From positions 646,506-710,505 of the forward strand of contig NW_022985457.1 of the NCBI RefSeq assembly GCF_010093595.1: a DNA stretch of 64,000 bases. Reading direction: 5' to 3'. The DNA is from Mytilinidion resinicola. Lineage: Eukaryota; Ascomycota; Dothideomycetes; Mytilinidiales; Mytilinidiaceae. Numbering within the stretch: position 1 is the first letter of the stretch; every line of letters begins with the position of its first letter. Positions 11,701-23,257 of the stretch are shown here, in pieces. The translations under genes were made by a program, and so were the position numbers. The notes beneath the pieces were generated by a model that worked only from the letters and a program-made list of their open reading frames with translations, was not told the origin of the DNA and did not search any database.

Positions 11701-14620
11701 TCTTAGTTGGTTGCTCAAGAGGGTGCACTGCACTGCGCATAGGTTTCTCCTTTTCAGCGTTGGTAGGGGTAATCATGGCTGCTCCTTCTTCTACATGGAC
11801 ATTGGTTGAAGGCGTAAGTATTTCTCACAAACAACTCTCAGTCTCACGGGTAATTGGTGTTGAACCACTTATAGTGGAGACGAATTTGAATCACTACAAG
11901 TATCTCCGCACATTCAGCGGTAGCAAACACAACTTTGACTTTGGGAGTCGCAGACACCTCTACAGTCCTAGCAAGCATAGCATTCTGGCATGCCAAAGAA
12001 GATGCTATTCCTCAAGCTGGAGTATTATTGGTCTGGACCATGACTCACGCGGTATGGGAGTTCTGGTTGGCTAATACTCAAGACATGGGATATTCAATGT
12101 ATCGCCTCTTGATACTCGACGGCAAATCATAAGGTACCCAAATAGGCCGCTGCCATCAACATCTTTACCTTCTGATTCGAGGGATACATGCTCAGGGCAG
12201 AGCGGATACAGTCTTGCCCACACAGGTGCGAGCCATGCCAATGTATTTTGCCGGCTTTTGCTAACGTTCCATATCTCAGTAACATCCATATGTAGTACTG
12301 CAAGTATCTGTCTCCACATTAGGTTCACTCGCACAGCATTTCTGAACCGGGAGACGACCTCGAGGGTACCATAAACCATGTCGTCCAGAGGGAGTTTCTG
12401 CCATAGTCTATGTCTGCTTGGTTGCGACTGATAGACACACCGGACATCGAGTAGTTGCGTTAATGCATTTGAAGATGTTCCCCTAATGTCGACGATTTCG
12501 AAATTTGGCCCGCAACCCCAATATTCCCAAGGATCTCATGGGATGAGAACCTTTAGAGTTTTGCCAGTCGGCTCAGAGGTTTGCTCATCATTTGCTGCTG
12601 CTAAGAGACCAAGATGGGAGCCATGGGACGTTCGTTGGAAGCTGAATGTCACCAAAGAACAGACCATGTAGTTGTGTTATATTCTTTTTGGAAGAAATTC
12701 AGGAGGACATCAACAAGGTGACATAATTATTTCGGAGCGGTCTTCCAAGCGCCCACGCAGCATTTTGAATCAGGAGTTCCATATCAAATAATGTACTCTG
12801 AGAGTCTCGGCTCGATGCCACCGAGAACACTCCGCGACTTTTCCCCATCTGCTGGCACCTTACCATCTTGCAAAGGCTTGCGAATCCTGAGAGCATGTAT
12901 ACCCAGTTGGGCTGTGGTTAATGATACGACGCAGTCTCCCAGCTCCCCAATTGAACGGAAAGGCCTGGATTTTGAATCTAAGAAACATAGATTACGTGAC
13001 AAAGGGTTAGGACGCCACTAAGACTTCCCACGCACTGCGAGTGAACCATCGCCGGCTGCCATGGAGCTGGAGAAATCGTCCATAGCCGGACGACATCCAC
13101 AAAGCCGACACGGCACACGCCATCGAGATGCTCGACCTGATTTTTCGAAGTTGGTTCCAGCGACTCAACATGGGAAGAATTTGAGTGGTTAGATGTAGAG
13201 ACTCCAGACCATAGACAGGCGCCTGAGTGTCGTATATTCCCAGCAGGCAAAACACCCCGAATCCACTCGCGAGGTGCCATAGCCGAATGAAAGGTGTGAT
13301 TGGAGCTGCCCCATGATTTGCTCTTACGAGACAGGGTTGCCCGTAGAGCGTTTCAGCCCTCGACTCCTGAAATAAGTCGGTACAGGTTTAGTCTTCCATA
13401 ATGGACAGAGGTTCTGTCTTATATTTGCACCACCGAGGAATACCTCCACTTCCATACCAGAATGTGCGGCCGTGTGCTGTTGATAGGACCTCCTGGATCA
13501 AGCTCCACTCCCCCAAAGACATGGCACACAACCTAGGCATTTTCTGGTCCCAGCTAGCCATGACTTTCTACTTCTCCAAGACTTTTCTAGCGATGGACTG
13601 AAATTGGCAGGTTTTTCACACCCCTCTCTCTCCCCCTCCCCTCCTCCATGTTTCCATCCAAGCCCTCGTCTTCAAACCACAACCCCGTACCACTCCTTCT
13701 CCAACTAGTTTCCTCTCTTTCCCCTTCCCATCCCCCAACTTCCTGCTCCTGCTCCATACTTCTCAACGGCGGCACCCTCCCCTTCTAATATACCCACCCA
13801 CCAGCGCCCATTCTCACATGCTTCCGGCCCTCGGAGCGGCGACGCCAGCGTATCGTAGCACAGAAAGACCGTGTGGTCGGGGAAGATCGGGAGCGAGGCG
13901 TCCACCCCTATCTCGGCGGCTTGTGACTATGAGCTCGGGGGATTAAGGGGCGGTATGGTCCCGCAGTGGCTCGTCATCGAGTATTACACATAATTCTGCA
14001 ACTGCTTGCGATGCATCAAACGCACTCACAGAAACCTAGGGCAATGAGAGGCAGATCCGGTCTGCGTACACTCCTTTTAAAGATTTCTGGGTAGTTCAGC
14101 AAGCTAACTGGCTGTTCCGGAGAAGGTTCCTATAGATGCATAGAGAGACTTCGAGTAGAGGTAGATACGTATACACAGGCCTGTGACTAACGAGGTAGGG
14201 TGATTGGGATACTTTGGAGCCTCTTAGTGGAGTGCGGAACGGTACATAATTAGGAGGCTCTGTGATAGGTTTGTGTAGACTCACATGCCACTGCTGGAGC
14301 TCCTCGATGTTGTCAATACGTCTACTACAGACGGGACAAAATCCCGCTCTTGATTATGGTCCCTGAGGTGGATCGGACAACTCACCGGTGTATCACGAGC
14401 ACTCCATACTCTTCTCGAATCGCGCCCTGCCGAATCACACATCACATCCGGAACCTTCACACCGCATCAAAGCACCCCTAGCATCAGCAGACAAGCGTAC
14501 ACAGACATATGACTCGTCAGTGTATTCCACGCTAATCGCTACCACATGCCCATCACCAAATGCCCGACTCTTCCAGGATATCCCTTAAGTAAATGATGCA
14601 TTACTCCCAATCCGATTGGA
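8763..14620. other. 5.9-kb gene-poor region
   Basis: I find no intact gene here. All open frames are short (at most about 155 codons) and show neither family motifs nor consistent splice structure. The stretch contains weak degenerate repeats at 10.7-11.4 kb and a pyrimidine-rich tract at about 13615-13790. Several short open frames on the minus strand at 12.0-13.3 kb could be remains of a decayed gene, but nothing can be named. Confidence 0.5.
10740..11420. repeat. degenerate direct repeats, roughly 250-310 bp apart
   Basis: Two landmarks recur in the same order. GCAACAT(G/T) occurs near 10752, 10999 and 11309. GAGC(A/G)GCT(A/G)GC occurs near 10829, 11080 and 11391. Both series show spacings of about 250 and then 310 bp. 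Sequence between the landmarks is only weakly similar. The repeats are old, and I cannot assign them to a transposon family. Confidence 0.3.
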
Positions 14621-16384
14621 TCACCTCCCCTCCAACCTCAGCCGATCCAGCGTTCGGCCTTCATCCCTCCGTGCAACCGAAAACCACACGCTACTAACCC
14701 AGCACAGCGCCACACCGACCCACGAATGAATCGGGATATGGAAATGGCTCAGGACAACCAATTGGAACGCCGACCGCGGAACAGCAACAAACGTGGCGGT
14801 GAGGGGACTCGTTGCTTTAGCCAGTAAGAGTGTTGAAGCGAAGACGGCCCAGCTACCTATCCCGCCGCACACGACCAGCAGCCAGAAGAACGGCACGTCA
14901 AGAATGTAGCAGTTATGCAGGATATTCCCGACCTCGCCCGAGAGAAGGACGAGGGGCGTCAGAATGATAAGGGAAATGAGAGAGGTATAGTGGAGCGTGC
15001 GCCAATAGGCGCGGGTTTCCTCGCGGTTGCTGGTGGATTCGTCAGCGGTGGTGGAGGGATAGCCGGTTAGAATGTCGCCTTGAGGGACGAGGCCAGCGAC
15101 AAGGGCGCGGTAGGTGCGGAGGAGGAGGATGGGGTATAGTGCCACAAAAAAAGAGGAGAAGACGCCGGCGACGATGCTTTCCCAGGTGACGCGGACGCCG
15201 GGGCGGATGCTGGCGAGGAGGAGGTTGAGGGTGGCGACGAGAGAGGAGGAGAGTGTCGAGATGGAGTGTTGCTCGCGTTGGAGGAAGGCCGAGATTATGA
15301 GGGACAGGGGAACGACGCCGATTCGGGCGATTTGGTACATTGGAAGGACGGCATAGCTAGCGTTAATTGTTAGTATTATGTAATAAGCCGAAGAGTAAGT
15401 GTGGCCTTACGCAAATGAGAGGTTGCTCAAAACAACCTTCGCAACATATACCACAGCTAATGGTAGCACCTGTTTCGCAACCTGTCTATCGAACTCGAAT
15501 ATACCTCCTCCTGCGATGCCTCCTGTCCCAGTGGACAACCACCGTCCGAACTGTATGAAAGGTATCCTGCTCTTATTCGAGTCCCTGAATCTACCCCCGC
15601 CCGGAGGAGAGGCCGGTGTAGAAGGCGCGACAGCAGCACCCAACCCAATCTTTCTAAGCGGCCGCGCAATGCCTCTGCTTAAGCTCGCAGAACCAAGGAG
15701 GAGGAGATGCGTGATGGAAAGTTGCAGATACGTCGCCGTCAATGGATATACAAACTTATACACTCCCGCTGAACATGACATTAGCACAATCCCCTTCCAA
15801 ACCCCATTGAAAACAGGCATAAAGCTTCCCCACTTACTCAACATGATAAACCGATTCATCAACAACAATCCAAACCCACACCCCCCAACCCAGAAAACCA
15901 ACAACCCCACATAAACCTGCCACCCCATCCACGTCCCAAAGAAAAAGCCCCCCAACCCTCCGGCCCTGAACACGCTTTTCCATCTACCACTTCCCCGGCC
16001 CCCGCTGCCAATGTCCGACGCGACGAGCGGCCGTATCGAGCTCGCGGGCTCGAAGTCATCGTCGTCCTCGTCCTCGCTCTGCGCTGCGCTACGACTCCGC
16101 GGGTACGGCGAGGGGGAGCGCGAGATATCGATCAGGGGTATAGGACCGGGCGCGAGGCCGGAGAAGGATTGGCTCGAGCTGTGGGAGGAGTGGCGGGACA
16201 TGTTGCCCTGGTTCTGATTCTCGAGGTCGGAGTCGAGGTCGGCGGAGGGGTCATTGGGGGAGGTGGAGGCTTGCGAGCGGTGCCCAGAACGTTTCGAGGA
16301 CGGACGCGAGTCGGAGCTTGAACTGGAGAGGTAAGAGAAGGCGGGCTTGAAGGGGTTCCCGGCTTTGGTGAAGGGGCGATTCAT
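14621..16384 (-). CDS. multi-spanning membrane transporter, DMT/TPT (nucleotide-sugar transporter-like) family
   Basis: Two exons (16384-15411 and 15356-14621) join in phase 2 to give 569 aa. The intron has donor GTAAGG, branch site ACTAAC and acceptor CTAG. Residues 1-150 are a cytosolic tail rich in Ser, with an acidic run (EDEDDDDFEP). The rest contains about nine or ten hydrophobic segments in the pattern of the SLC35/triose-phosphate transporter group: KQVLPLAVVYVAKVVLSNLSF spans the intron region, and the final segments include RSAFQLVVLSHF. Two TPT-type halves are separated by a Gly/Pro/Ser loop at about 265-300. Such proteins usually sit in Golgi or ER membranes and exchange sugar nucleotides or phosphorylated sugars. 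The substrate cannot be read from the sequence. Confidence 0.8.
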
Positions 16385-17166
16385 TACGCCTGGACGGGCA
16401 TGCTTGGAAGGGAGGGTAGGAGGAGGAGTGTGGGTTTCGTGGTGTGGACATGGTGTCAGACCGAAGGAGGCTGAGGTTGGAATAATCCACGTGGCTCGTG
16501 CATGGGGGTTTGCTTGGCAGGGTTCAATTCACTTGGGGCAAATCGGCTCAGGGTCATCATCTCCATGTTAGACCGTCTTCATTTCGTGCTTCTGGCTGAG
16601 ATCGCCTTCCAACATGATTATTCATGTATTCTGCTCAAACCTGCGCGTTCTGTACATATAAGTACGCAACCTCGAGCAGCCGGCATAGTAGTGATGTATT
16701 TCTACCCTTCTTTTGATACTGTTTAAGGAACTCAGTGCAGTGTTAAGTTTCCAGGTTCAATTCACTTTTCTCGTAGAGATTTGAGGCGTGTTTCGAGGAT
16801 TCGTGGTCCGTTCTATCGACTCGAGCTACCTCCACTCATCATCGCCGAAAGCAAGGCAGCATTACGGGGACCCGGAACCTCTCAAACCCTCACAACAACA
16901 GGAATGGTTATCTCTCAGGAAAATCTAAATCCCATACACAAAAACTAGCCCAAGGCTTTCAATTCATAGTATTATTTACACCCAAAAGGTTTCTGAAGGA
17001 TATATCCCATTAGCCCAGCAAAACGTCGCTTCGAGGCCTTAGACTCCATTTCATCGCCAGTCCCGCTCATTGCGCGGACCATGGTATTATGGCATTAAGT
17101 TTTGGTTTTTAACACAAACATAGTGCAAAGAAAACGTCTCCACATGCCCGCTGAGAAATGCTCAAA
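16385..17166. other. intergenic, transporter promoter and laccase 3' region
   Basis: This is the upstream region of the minus-strand transporter and the 3' flank of the minus-strand laccase gene. It is AT-richer than the flanking genes. No RNA gene or repeat was seen. Confidence 0.5.
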
Positions 17167-20100
17167 TTAAACACCAGAGTCCTCCACTTCGATGTTGTTC
17201 GCTGTCGCGTAGTCATTCCACGAGTCACAAGTGCCAGTTAGGACGCACGAGTCAGTGATGGTACCCTTAATCTTCGACTTCATCTCTAGGAACTGCAGCG
17301 CGAAGCCCATGGACGTGTGCCAGCCAATATGGCAATGCATAAGCCAAGCACCTGGGTTGTCTGTCTGGAAGGCGAGAACAATGTAGCCAGCCGCTGGCAA
17401 GAGAGCGGTGTCACGACGGGGAGGATTGCTGAGCTTCAGGGTCACGCTGTCGTCGTAGGTCCCGTTGCCCTCAGCGAGGACGAAGAAGTCGTGACCGTGC
17501 AAGTGGATGGGATGCGGAAGAGGGACACTGCTCTCGACAATGATATAGACCCATTCACCTGCGTTAGGAAGATCCAAGATGAGATTGCCGCTGTATGTCG
17601 GGGCCGATCCGTTCTGATAGTACTGGTAGAGTGTTGGGTTGTCATACTGAGATTGGAAGGTAGTGCCCGACAGATACCATTTGAAGAGATTGGCACTGTT
17701 AGCTGAGATCGTGATATCGTACTCGTCTTCTTCATCTTCATCGCTTGCATCCAGAGACACGTATGGAACCAAGCTTGCGTACGGCTCGTCAACACATTCA
17801 CCGGTATAGTTGTAGGCCGTTGTAGTTGGCGTGGTCCCGTTACTCCCATCGTATCGGACGATGCCCTTGATATCAAGAGCTTGTGTGGTGGAAGCGCACG
17901 CGTCCTGGTTATCTGCTCTCAACCAGTAGTTACCGACAGGCTGGTCGGCCTCGACAATAACCATGTAACGTTGACCTAAGACGTCGTTAGCATTGAAAAT
18001 AAGTTTCTTTTAAAGCAGTAACATACCAATGTTGATGTTCAAGATGTTCGTCTTGTATGGCGTTATCGGCACATAATCCATGGAGATAACCGTGAACGAG
18101 TGGCCATCCAGGTAAAACTTGTAGGTAGACTGGATCGCGGCATTGATAATACGGAGGAGATAGGTCTGCCCGGAGGTAAACTTTGTTGACAACTCAAAAC
18201 GTGAACCGGTCTGGTTGCTTGTTCCATCAGCGCCCCAAGTGTTCACACCGTTGATGAGGCCATTGTCCATCGTGCGAGGTCCACCGTTAACAGCGTCTTC
18301 CGCAGCGTCGTACATTTCGTCAACAGGCACGTGCGTCCAATCTTGAAGCATGATAGTACCGGCATCAACATCGAAATCCTGGGTAGTAGGGCCGTGAATG
18401 ATCATGGGGCCAAAGACACCTTCCCAAGCTTGGATGGCGAAATGCGAGTGATACCACGATGTACCGTAGTTGCTTGCAATGAAAGTATAGGTCATTGACT
18501 CGCCAGGCGCAATGGGACATTGCGTGATGGATGGAACTCCATCATACTCGTTGGTGTAGTTTTGACGCATTCCGTGGAAGTGAATGCTAGTACCGTTATT
18601 CTGTAGCTTGTTGTTGACTGTGACGACGATAGTATCACCCCAGTTAGCTTCAATAGTAGGACCGGGCAGTTGACCATTCACAAGCAGGACGATTCTCTCA
18701 ATTCCATCCGGCGACGCCGTGGTATTCGTGATGTCGAAATTATAGGTGACCGTGTTGCATGTCTTCGGGGTAAAATTGTAGTAATTCGTGCTGATGTCGG
18801 CACCGCAATAAGGCAGGCTTCCTCCCTGACCATCGCAAGGGACGCAGCTAGCGGTAGGACTTGCTGCGGTGGTACAGGCCTTGGAGCTGGTCGCATTCAA
18901 TGTGGTGCTCGCGGTAGACGTAAGGTTCGCGCTGTTGGTGATGGTTGAAGAAGCACCGGAGGTTGTCAGATTGGCACTATTTGAGAAACCCGACGAAGTG
19001 GCAGATGTTGTCAAGTTGGCGCTGTTGGAGATCGTAGAAGAGGCGGATGTGGTCAGATTGGCACTCTTCGAAATGGTAGACGACGCCGCTGAGGTGGTCA
19101 AATTGGCACTGTTCGAAATTGTTGAGGAGGCNNNNNNNNNNNNNNNNNNNNNNNNNNNNNNNNNNNNNNNNNNNNNNNNNNNNNNNNNNNNNNNNNNNNN
19201 NNNNNNNNNNNNNNNNNNNNNNNNNNNNNNNNNNNNNNNNNNNNNNNNNNNNNNNNNNNNNNNNNNNNNNNNNNNNNNNNNNNNNNNNNNNNNNNNGAGG
19301 TGGTCAAATTGGCACTGTTCGAAATTGTTGAAGACGCAGAGCTCGACGAGTTCGAAACCGTAGAAGTAGTAAGGGTGGAGAGCGAGGTGGAAGACACGCT
19401 AGTGGTCGAAGGTGTTGTCACATTGACAGAAGACACGGAAACACTAACAGACGACAGACTCGTGATAGAAGGCGTCGTAGTATTGATCGAGGACACAGAT
19501 ACGGTGACGGATGACAGACTCGTGATCGATGGAGTTGACAGGCTAGAAACCGATGGAGTCGAAACGCTGATCGAAGACAAGCTGGAGGCAGTGGTCGATA
19601 GCGTCGATATGCTGATGGATGATAACGAGACACTGATGGAAGATAGACTGGTAGCCGACGGCGTTGACAGACTGATCGATGACACTGACAGGGTGGTGGC
19701 AGATGGTGTGGAAAGGCTGATCGATGACACTGACAGGCTAGAAACTGATGGAGTCGAAACGCTGATCGAAGACAAGCTGATGGAGACAGTGGTCGATGGT
19801 GTCGATAGGCTGATGGATGATAACGAGACGCTGATGGAAGATAGACTGGTAGCCGACGGCGTTGACAGACTGATCGATGACACTGACAGGGTGGTGGCAG
19901 ATGGTGTGGAAAGGCTGATCGATGATACCGACAAGCTCAGAGACGTGCTAGACAACGATGTAATGGTAGTTAGCGTCGTCGACGTAGTGCAATTCGAAAT
20001 AAGCTTGGCTCCGTTGACGTTCGAATTTGATATGGCACTTCCAACAGAGCTCTTCAAGTAGCAAGGGCCGTCGGGAGACCCTGAAATGTAGGAAACATCC

Positions 20101-21119
20101 ACGCAGTCAGGGTTACTTGCGCATTTTGCCGCACATGCGCTGAGACTGTCGACGTAGACCGGGCCTCCAGAGATGTCGCCTCCGTAATGATCGACTGCGC
20201 ACTCGATCAAGAATTCGGCGCCACAATCCGCTTGGAGAATGGTGTTGTTCGCCCCGGGACACTTGACGGCAGTGGGCGTCGGCAGCGCATACGATGTGGC
20301 TGATGGAGAAATAGTGACAGGATATACCCTGACGGCCCCCCAAACGTCTGAAGCCGTAAGAGCGCTTCCGAGAGAGCTCTTCAAGTAACAAGGGCCTTGA
20401 TCACCTCCCTGGAGCCATGACACATCAACGCATCCTGTCGTGGAGTCGCACAGAGCAATACACTTCTCCAAGGTTTCGGTATATATTGGGTCTCCTTCGA
20501 TGTTTCCACCGTAGTGGTCAACAGCACACTCGATTTCGAATAGGTCTCCACTGGCGGCGGTAAAGATCGTGCCATTTGAGCTTGGACAAGAGAGGGGGAG
20601 AGATGTCGGTAGGGAGTCCCTACGATCTACTCTGGTGATTGTGTGGTTGGCTGTGCTGTTCGATGCTGTGGCGTTACCGGAACCATTGCACGTGCCGAAA
20701 CTGCTTTTACATCCTGTACCACAGTGGGCGGTGCTTGATCCACTGGAAAAGGTCAGCTCTCACAGCGACTCGATACTTCTCCTCGTGATCAGTGGGTGTA
20801 TCTTCACATACCAGTAGCCGTACTCGCTGCAGCAATCACCCCACCTGGAGCCCTTGCAATGATAGCCTGTGTCTCCACCACATGTTCGGTCCGGGGACGT
20901 CCTTCCTTTCGTTCCGTCACACCATCCCAAGTCTGGTTGGCATCCATAGCCGCAATAATCAGTGGAAGCGCCGCACTTGTTGTTGGGACCACAGCAGTTT
21001 CCGAAGTTTGATCCCATGCATGACACGCCGTTCCCGCAAGATCCATCGTGGCTTGTAGATGCCAATGCCGGTATAGCAGCAGCGACAGCAAAAGCCAGTG
21101 ACCAATTGAGGACTTTCAT
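17167..21119 (-). CDS. secreted CBM18-PAN-laccase fusion (multicopper oxidase)
   Basis: Three exons: 21119-20812, 20742-18027 (containing an N gap) and 17975-17167, about 1,278 aa. A signal peptide (residues 1-20) is followed by two hevein-like CBM18 domains of eight Cys each (about 25-68 and 75-120; intron 1 splits a Cys codon in the second). Two PAN/Apple-like modules follow (about 157-245 and 262-354), both with IECAVDHYGG and GPCYLKSS. Next come a Ser/Thr-rich repetitive linker (about 355-740) and a complete ascomycete laccase (about 745-1278). Copper motifs are HFHG, WYHSHF, HPIHLHGH and HCHIGWH. The C terminus EDSGV matches the ascomycete laccase DSG(L/V/I) plug. Predicted role: oxidising phenolics at chitin, i.e. 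at its own wall or on fungal or arthropod debris. The binding and oxidase activities are family knowledge; the combined role is inference. Confidence 0.88.
18905..19370 (-). repeat. 14-15-residue coding tandem repeats (SxxSTISNSANLTT)
   Basis: The laccase linker directly before the oxidase domain contains units of 42-45 bp encoding SAASSTISKSANLTT, SASSTISNSANLTT, SATSSGFSNSANLTT and similar, on both sides of the N gap. Each unit carries an N-glycosylation sequon (NLT) and many O-glycosylation candidates. The array continues into the gap, so copy number is unknown. Confidence 0.85.
19132..19296. other. assembly gap (165 N) inside coding repeats
   Basis: There is a run of 165 undetermined bases within the laccase linker repeats. 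The reading frame entering the gap differs by one base from the frame leaving it, so the true length is not 165 but a value that restores frame (165+1 modulo 3). A collapsed tandem array is the simplest cause. Confidence 0.95.
19542..19934 (-). repeat. 195-bp tandem duplication in the Ser/Thr linker
   Basis: The segment 19542-19736 is repeated at 19737-19934 with few differences and one 3-bp indel. Both encode Ser/Thr-rich sequence (SISLSTPSAT, SVSTPSVSSL types) in the laccase gene. Near identity suggests recent duplication. Smaller units of about 30-45 bp are nested inside. Confidence 0.85.
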
Positions 21120-22649
21120 TGTGTACTGTCTTTTCGTTTCAGGGGTTGGGAGGGGTAGGAGTAACGAGTGGTGAGGTAATTATCAATACAATTAGTTTAC
21201 GAGGCACTTAACGAGCGTGCAAAAAAAGACAAGAAGAAAGACAGCTCCACGTTACACATAGGCACAAGAGGGAGGATAAGGAAAAACCACGAGGATGGGA
21301 GCACGTTGGCGTTATAAAGACATGGGAAAGACGTGGCCCTGTGGAGCATCAACCCAGCCTGGGCGTTTTAGCTGAATGGGCTTAGAAAAGCCACAATGAT
21401 GAACGGCAGCTCATGCCACGTCAAATTTGAAGGCTCGTGGTCTGAGTAAGGCTGCTCTGTCGGTGGCTGCTGCAGAGTCAGAGCAAACCCCGGTCACAAC
21501 AGCTGGAACCGTGAGTATCGCAGGGAGACATGCAGCAACAATTCCGCATTTGGTAAGGTGCTTCGGAGCCCAGTCCAGGATTCGTCAGATCCCCCAGCTG
21601 GATGGACGCCGGGCGGAGGTCAAGCGGACTGTCCCAGCGCTCGGATCGGACCAGCGCTCGGCTGCGTGAAGGGATGGGATGTTGAGGTTGAATTCAGGCC
21701 GGCGATGTACGGCATGCATGTGTGCAAGGCGTTCAGTGCGTCCCAGCATCCACTGTGCTCCGAATTAGCGGCTCGCTTGCTCGGCGGGAGAGGCATGGGG
21801 GCATGCATGCGGGCTGCTGAGGCTGAGACATCCATTGCCGGATCCCCTCCGGCTTTGCAGTGGGCGAGTGAGAAGATGCTCTGATTGTAGATCTGACCGG
21901 AACATCACGCATCTTGCCCTTCCCCCTGAGCTAATGCAGGTCCTCTTTCGCCTGAGCCTCCATCTCCTCGTTCCGTCTTACCCCGTCGCACATCACCACT
22001 TGCCAGGTTGCCGGTTGGGTAAGGGGTCGATGTAGATAAGCATTTGGATCTGCATCCGGCGTGGCCTCTCCCGCGCACCAGCAACGCGTCCCAAAGCCCG
22101 AAAAGGGGCGGGCCCTCTCATTTGTCGACATCATAGCAAGATGCGGAGCGGCTCTTCGGGGCAGGATTGTCGTGGGCTGAAAGCTAGCGGAGCGAACTGA
22201 TTGTGATCTTCTTTGCTCCGCAACAATCTGAAAAACGCCCGTGGGATGCTGCTCGAGGGCTCCGCTCGTATATGCAGAGGAAGGCAAAGGCTGGCTGAGC
22301 CCCTGGCAGAGATAATGCATCAAGTATCGATCTGATATTGGGGCTGCGGATGCCTGACGTCTGTCCGCGTTGGGCGGAAGTGGCTTGTTGCATACGACCA
22401 CTTTCAACCTCGCTTAGGTCGGATCAAGAGGTGGCAGCCGCCCGGCGGTATCATTCTTTCGTATTTACACTGCACGCGCTGTGTGGAGGCTCTGCAATAA
22501 CTCCGAAGCTGAGCTGTCCATGGGCAGGCCTGGCGGCTATTGCCCACTATCAATACCACTGTGTGGCTTTTCTGGACCTTGACCGCCACCATGGCCAACA
22601 CTCGCATGCATTCGTCGCGTCGTACATAAACGGCGGTACAGGCTCTTCT
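21120..22649. other. intergenic; probable laccase promoter in the first 300 bp
   Basis: This lies upstream of the minus-strand laccase gene. A TTTATAAC motif reading toward the gene lies about 195 bp before its ATG (21311-21318) and may be a TATA element. From 21.4 to 22.6 kb the DNA is GC-rich with only short open frames, and I see no gene. Confidence 0.4.
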
Positions 22650-22920
22650 TACGTCCGGTGACCTAGCTAAAATCAAGCCACAAAATCACCGTATAAGGTA
22701 GAATTTCCGGACGCCTCTACAGCATCTCTTCACGTCCGGTGAACTAGGAGGTAGCGCGGAAACTGAGTCGACCCCTGTAAACCTCCTTTTCTGGACTAAT
22801 AGTCAGCTGGCTTGAAGATTCATTGGCTAGGCAGCTGTTAATCCTCCCTAAGAGCGTCCGGAATTGCTACCTTATACGGTAAGTCTGTGGCTTGATTTTA
22901 GCGCTAGTTCACCGGACGTA
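22650..22920. mobile_element. MITE-like element with 63-65-bp inverted repeats and TA flanks
   Basis: The left arm 22652-22714 (starting CGTCCGGTGACCTAG) is inverted at 22854-22918 (ending CTAGTTCACCGGACG). Matching internal blocks include AAAATCAAGCCACA and ACCGTATAAGGTA. Both ends are flanked by TA (22650-22651 and 22919-22920), the target duplication expected of Tc1/mariner or pogo-type elements. The 139-bp centre has no coding capacity. A further end-like copy, CGTCCGGTGAACTAG, lies inside at 22733-22747, so this may be one element plus an inverted fragment of another. Confidence 0.75.
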
Positions 22921-23257
22921 AAGACGACCCAAGCAATCTTTCAGTGCCAAAGCACAGAATGTAGCCACCCGGAACGCCACACGAACTAGAAATCAGGACC
23001 CCTGACGGCGGCACTGGTCCATTGGTCCAGCTCAGTCTCTCGGAGGCAAGTAACTGCCACGGCAGCACTGAGCAAAAGATGTCGGCACTTACACCAGGCG
23101 GACAGCTGCATTTAGCAGCGTGCACCGTTGTGTTCTCAGCACTCCGCTTCTGGTGCTCTTTAATGGGGACAGTCACATTAACACATAACGGTCGGCACCA
23201 ACTCTTGTGCATGTCAGCAGCACCGCATGGCTCGCAGACGCGCAGACCGGCTTTCTT

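Noticed and set aside
11610..12074. 154-codon plus-strand frame in the gene desert
   Set aside because: No motif, no membrane pattern and no splice context.
12978..13280. Minus-strand segment reading RRWFTRSAWEVLVAS, reminiscent of the PWFxRxWxxQE stretch of HET proteins
   Set aside because: Only about 15 residues resemble it, stops follow at once, and no HET domain core is visible. It is too weak to call a HET pseudogene.
19300..20061. 253-codon plus-strand frame opposite the laccase linker
   Set aside because: It is an antisense image of the Ser/Thr repeats (acidic VDRLIDDTDR repeats) and not an independent gene.
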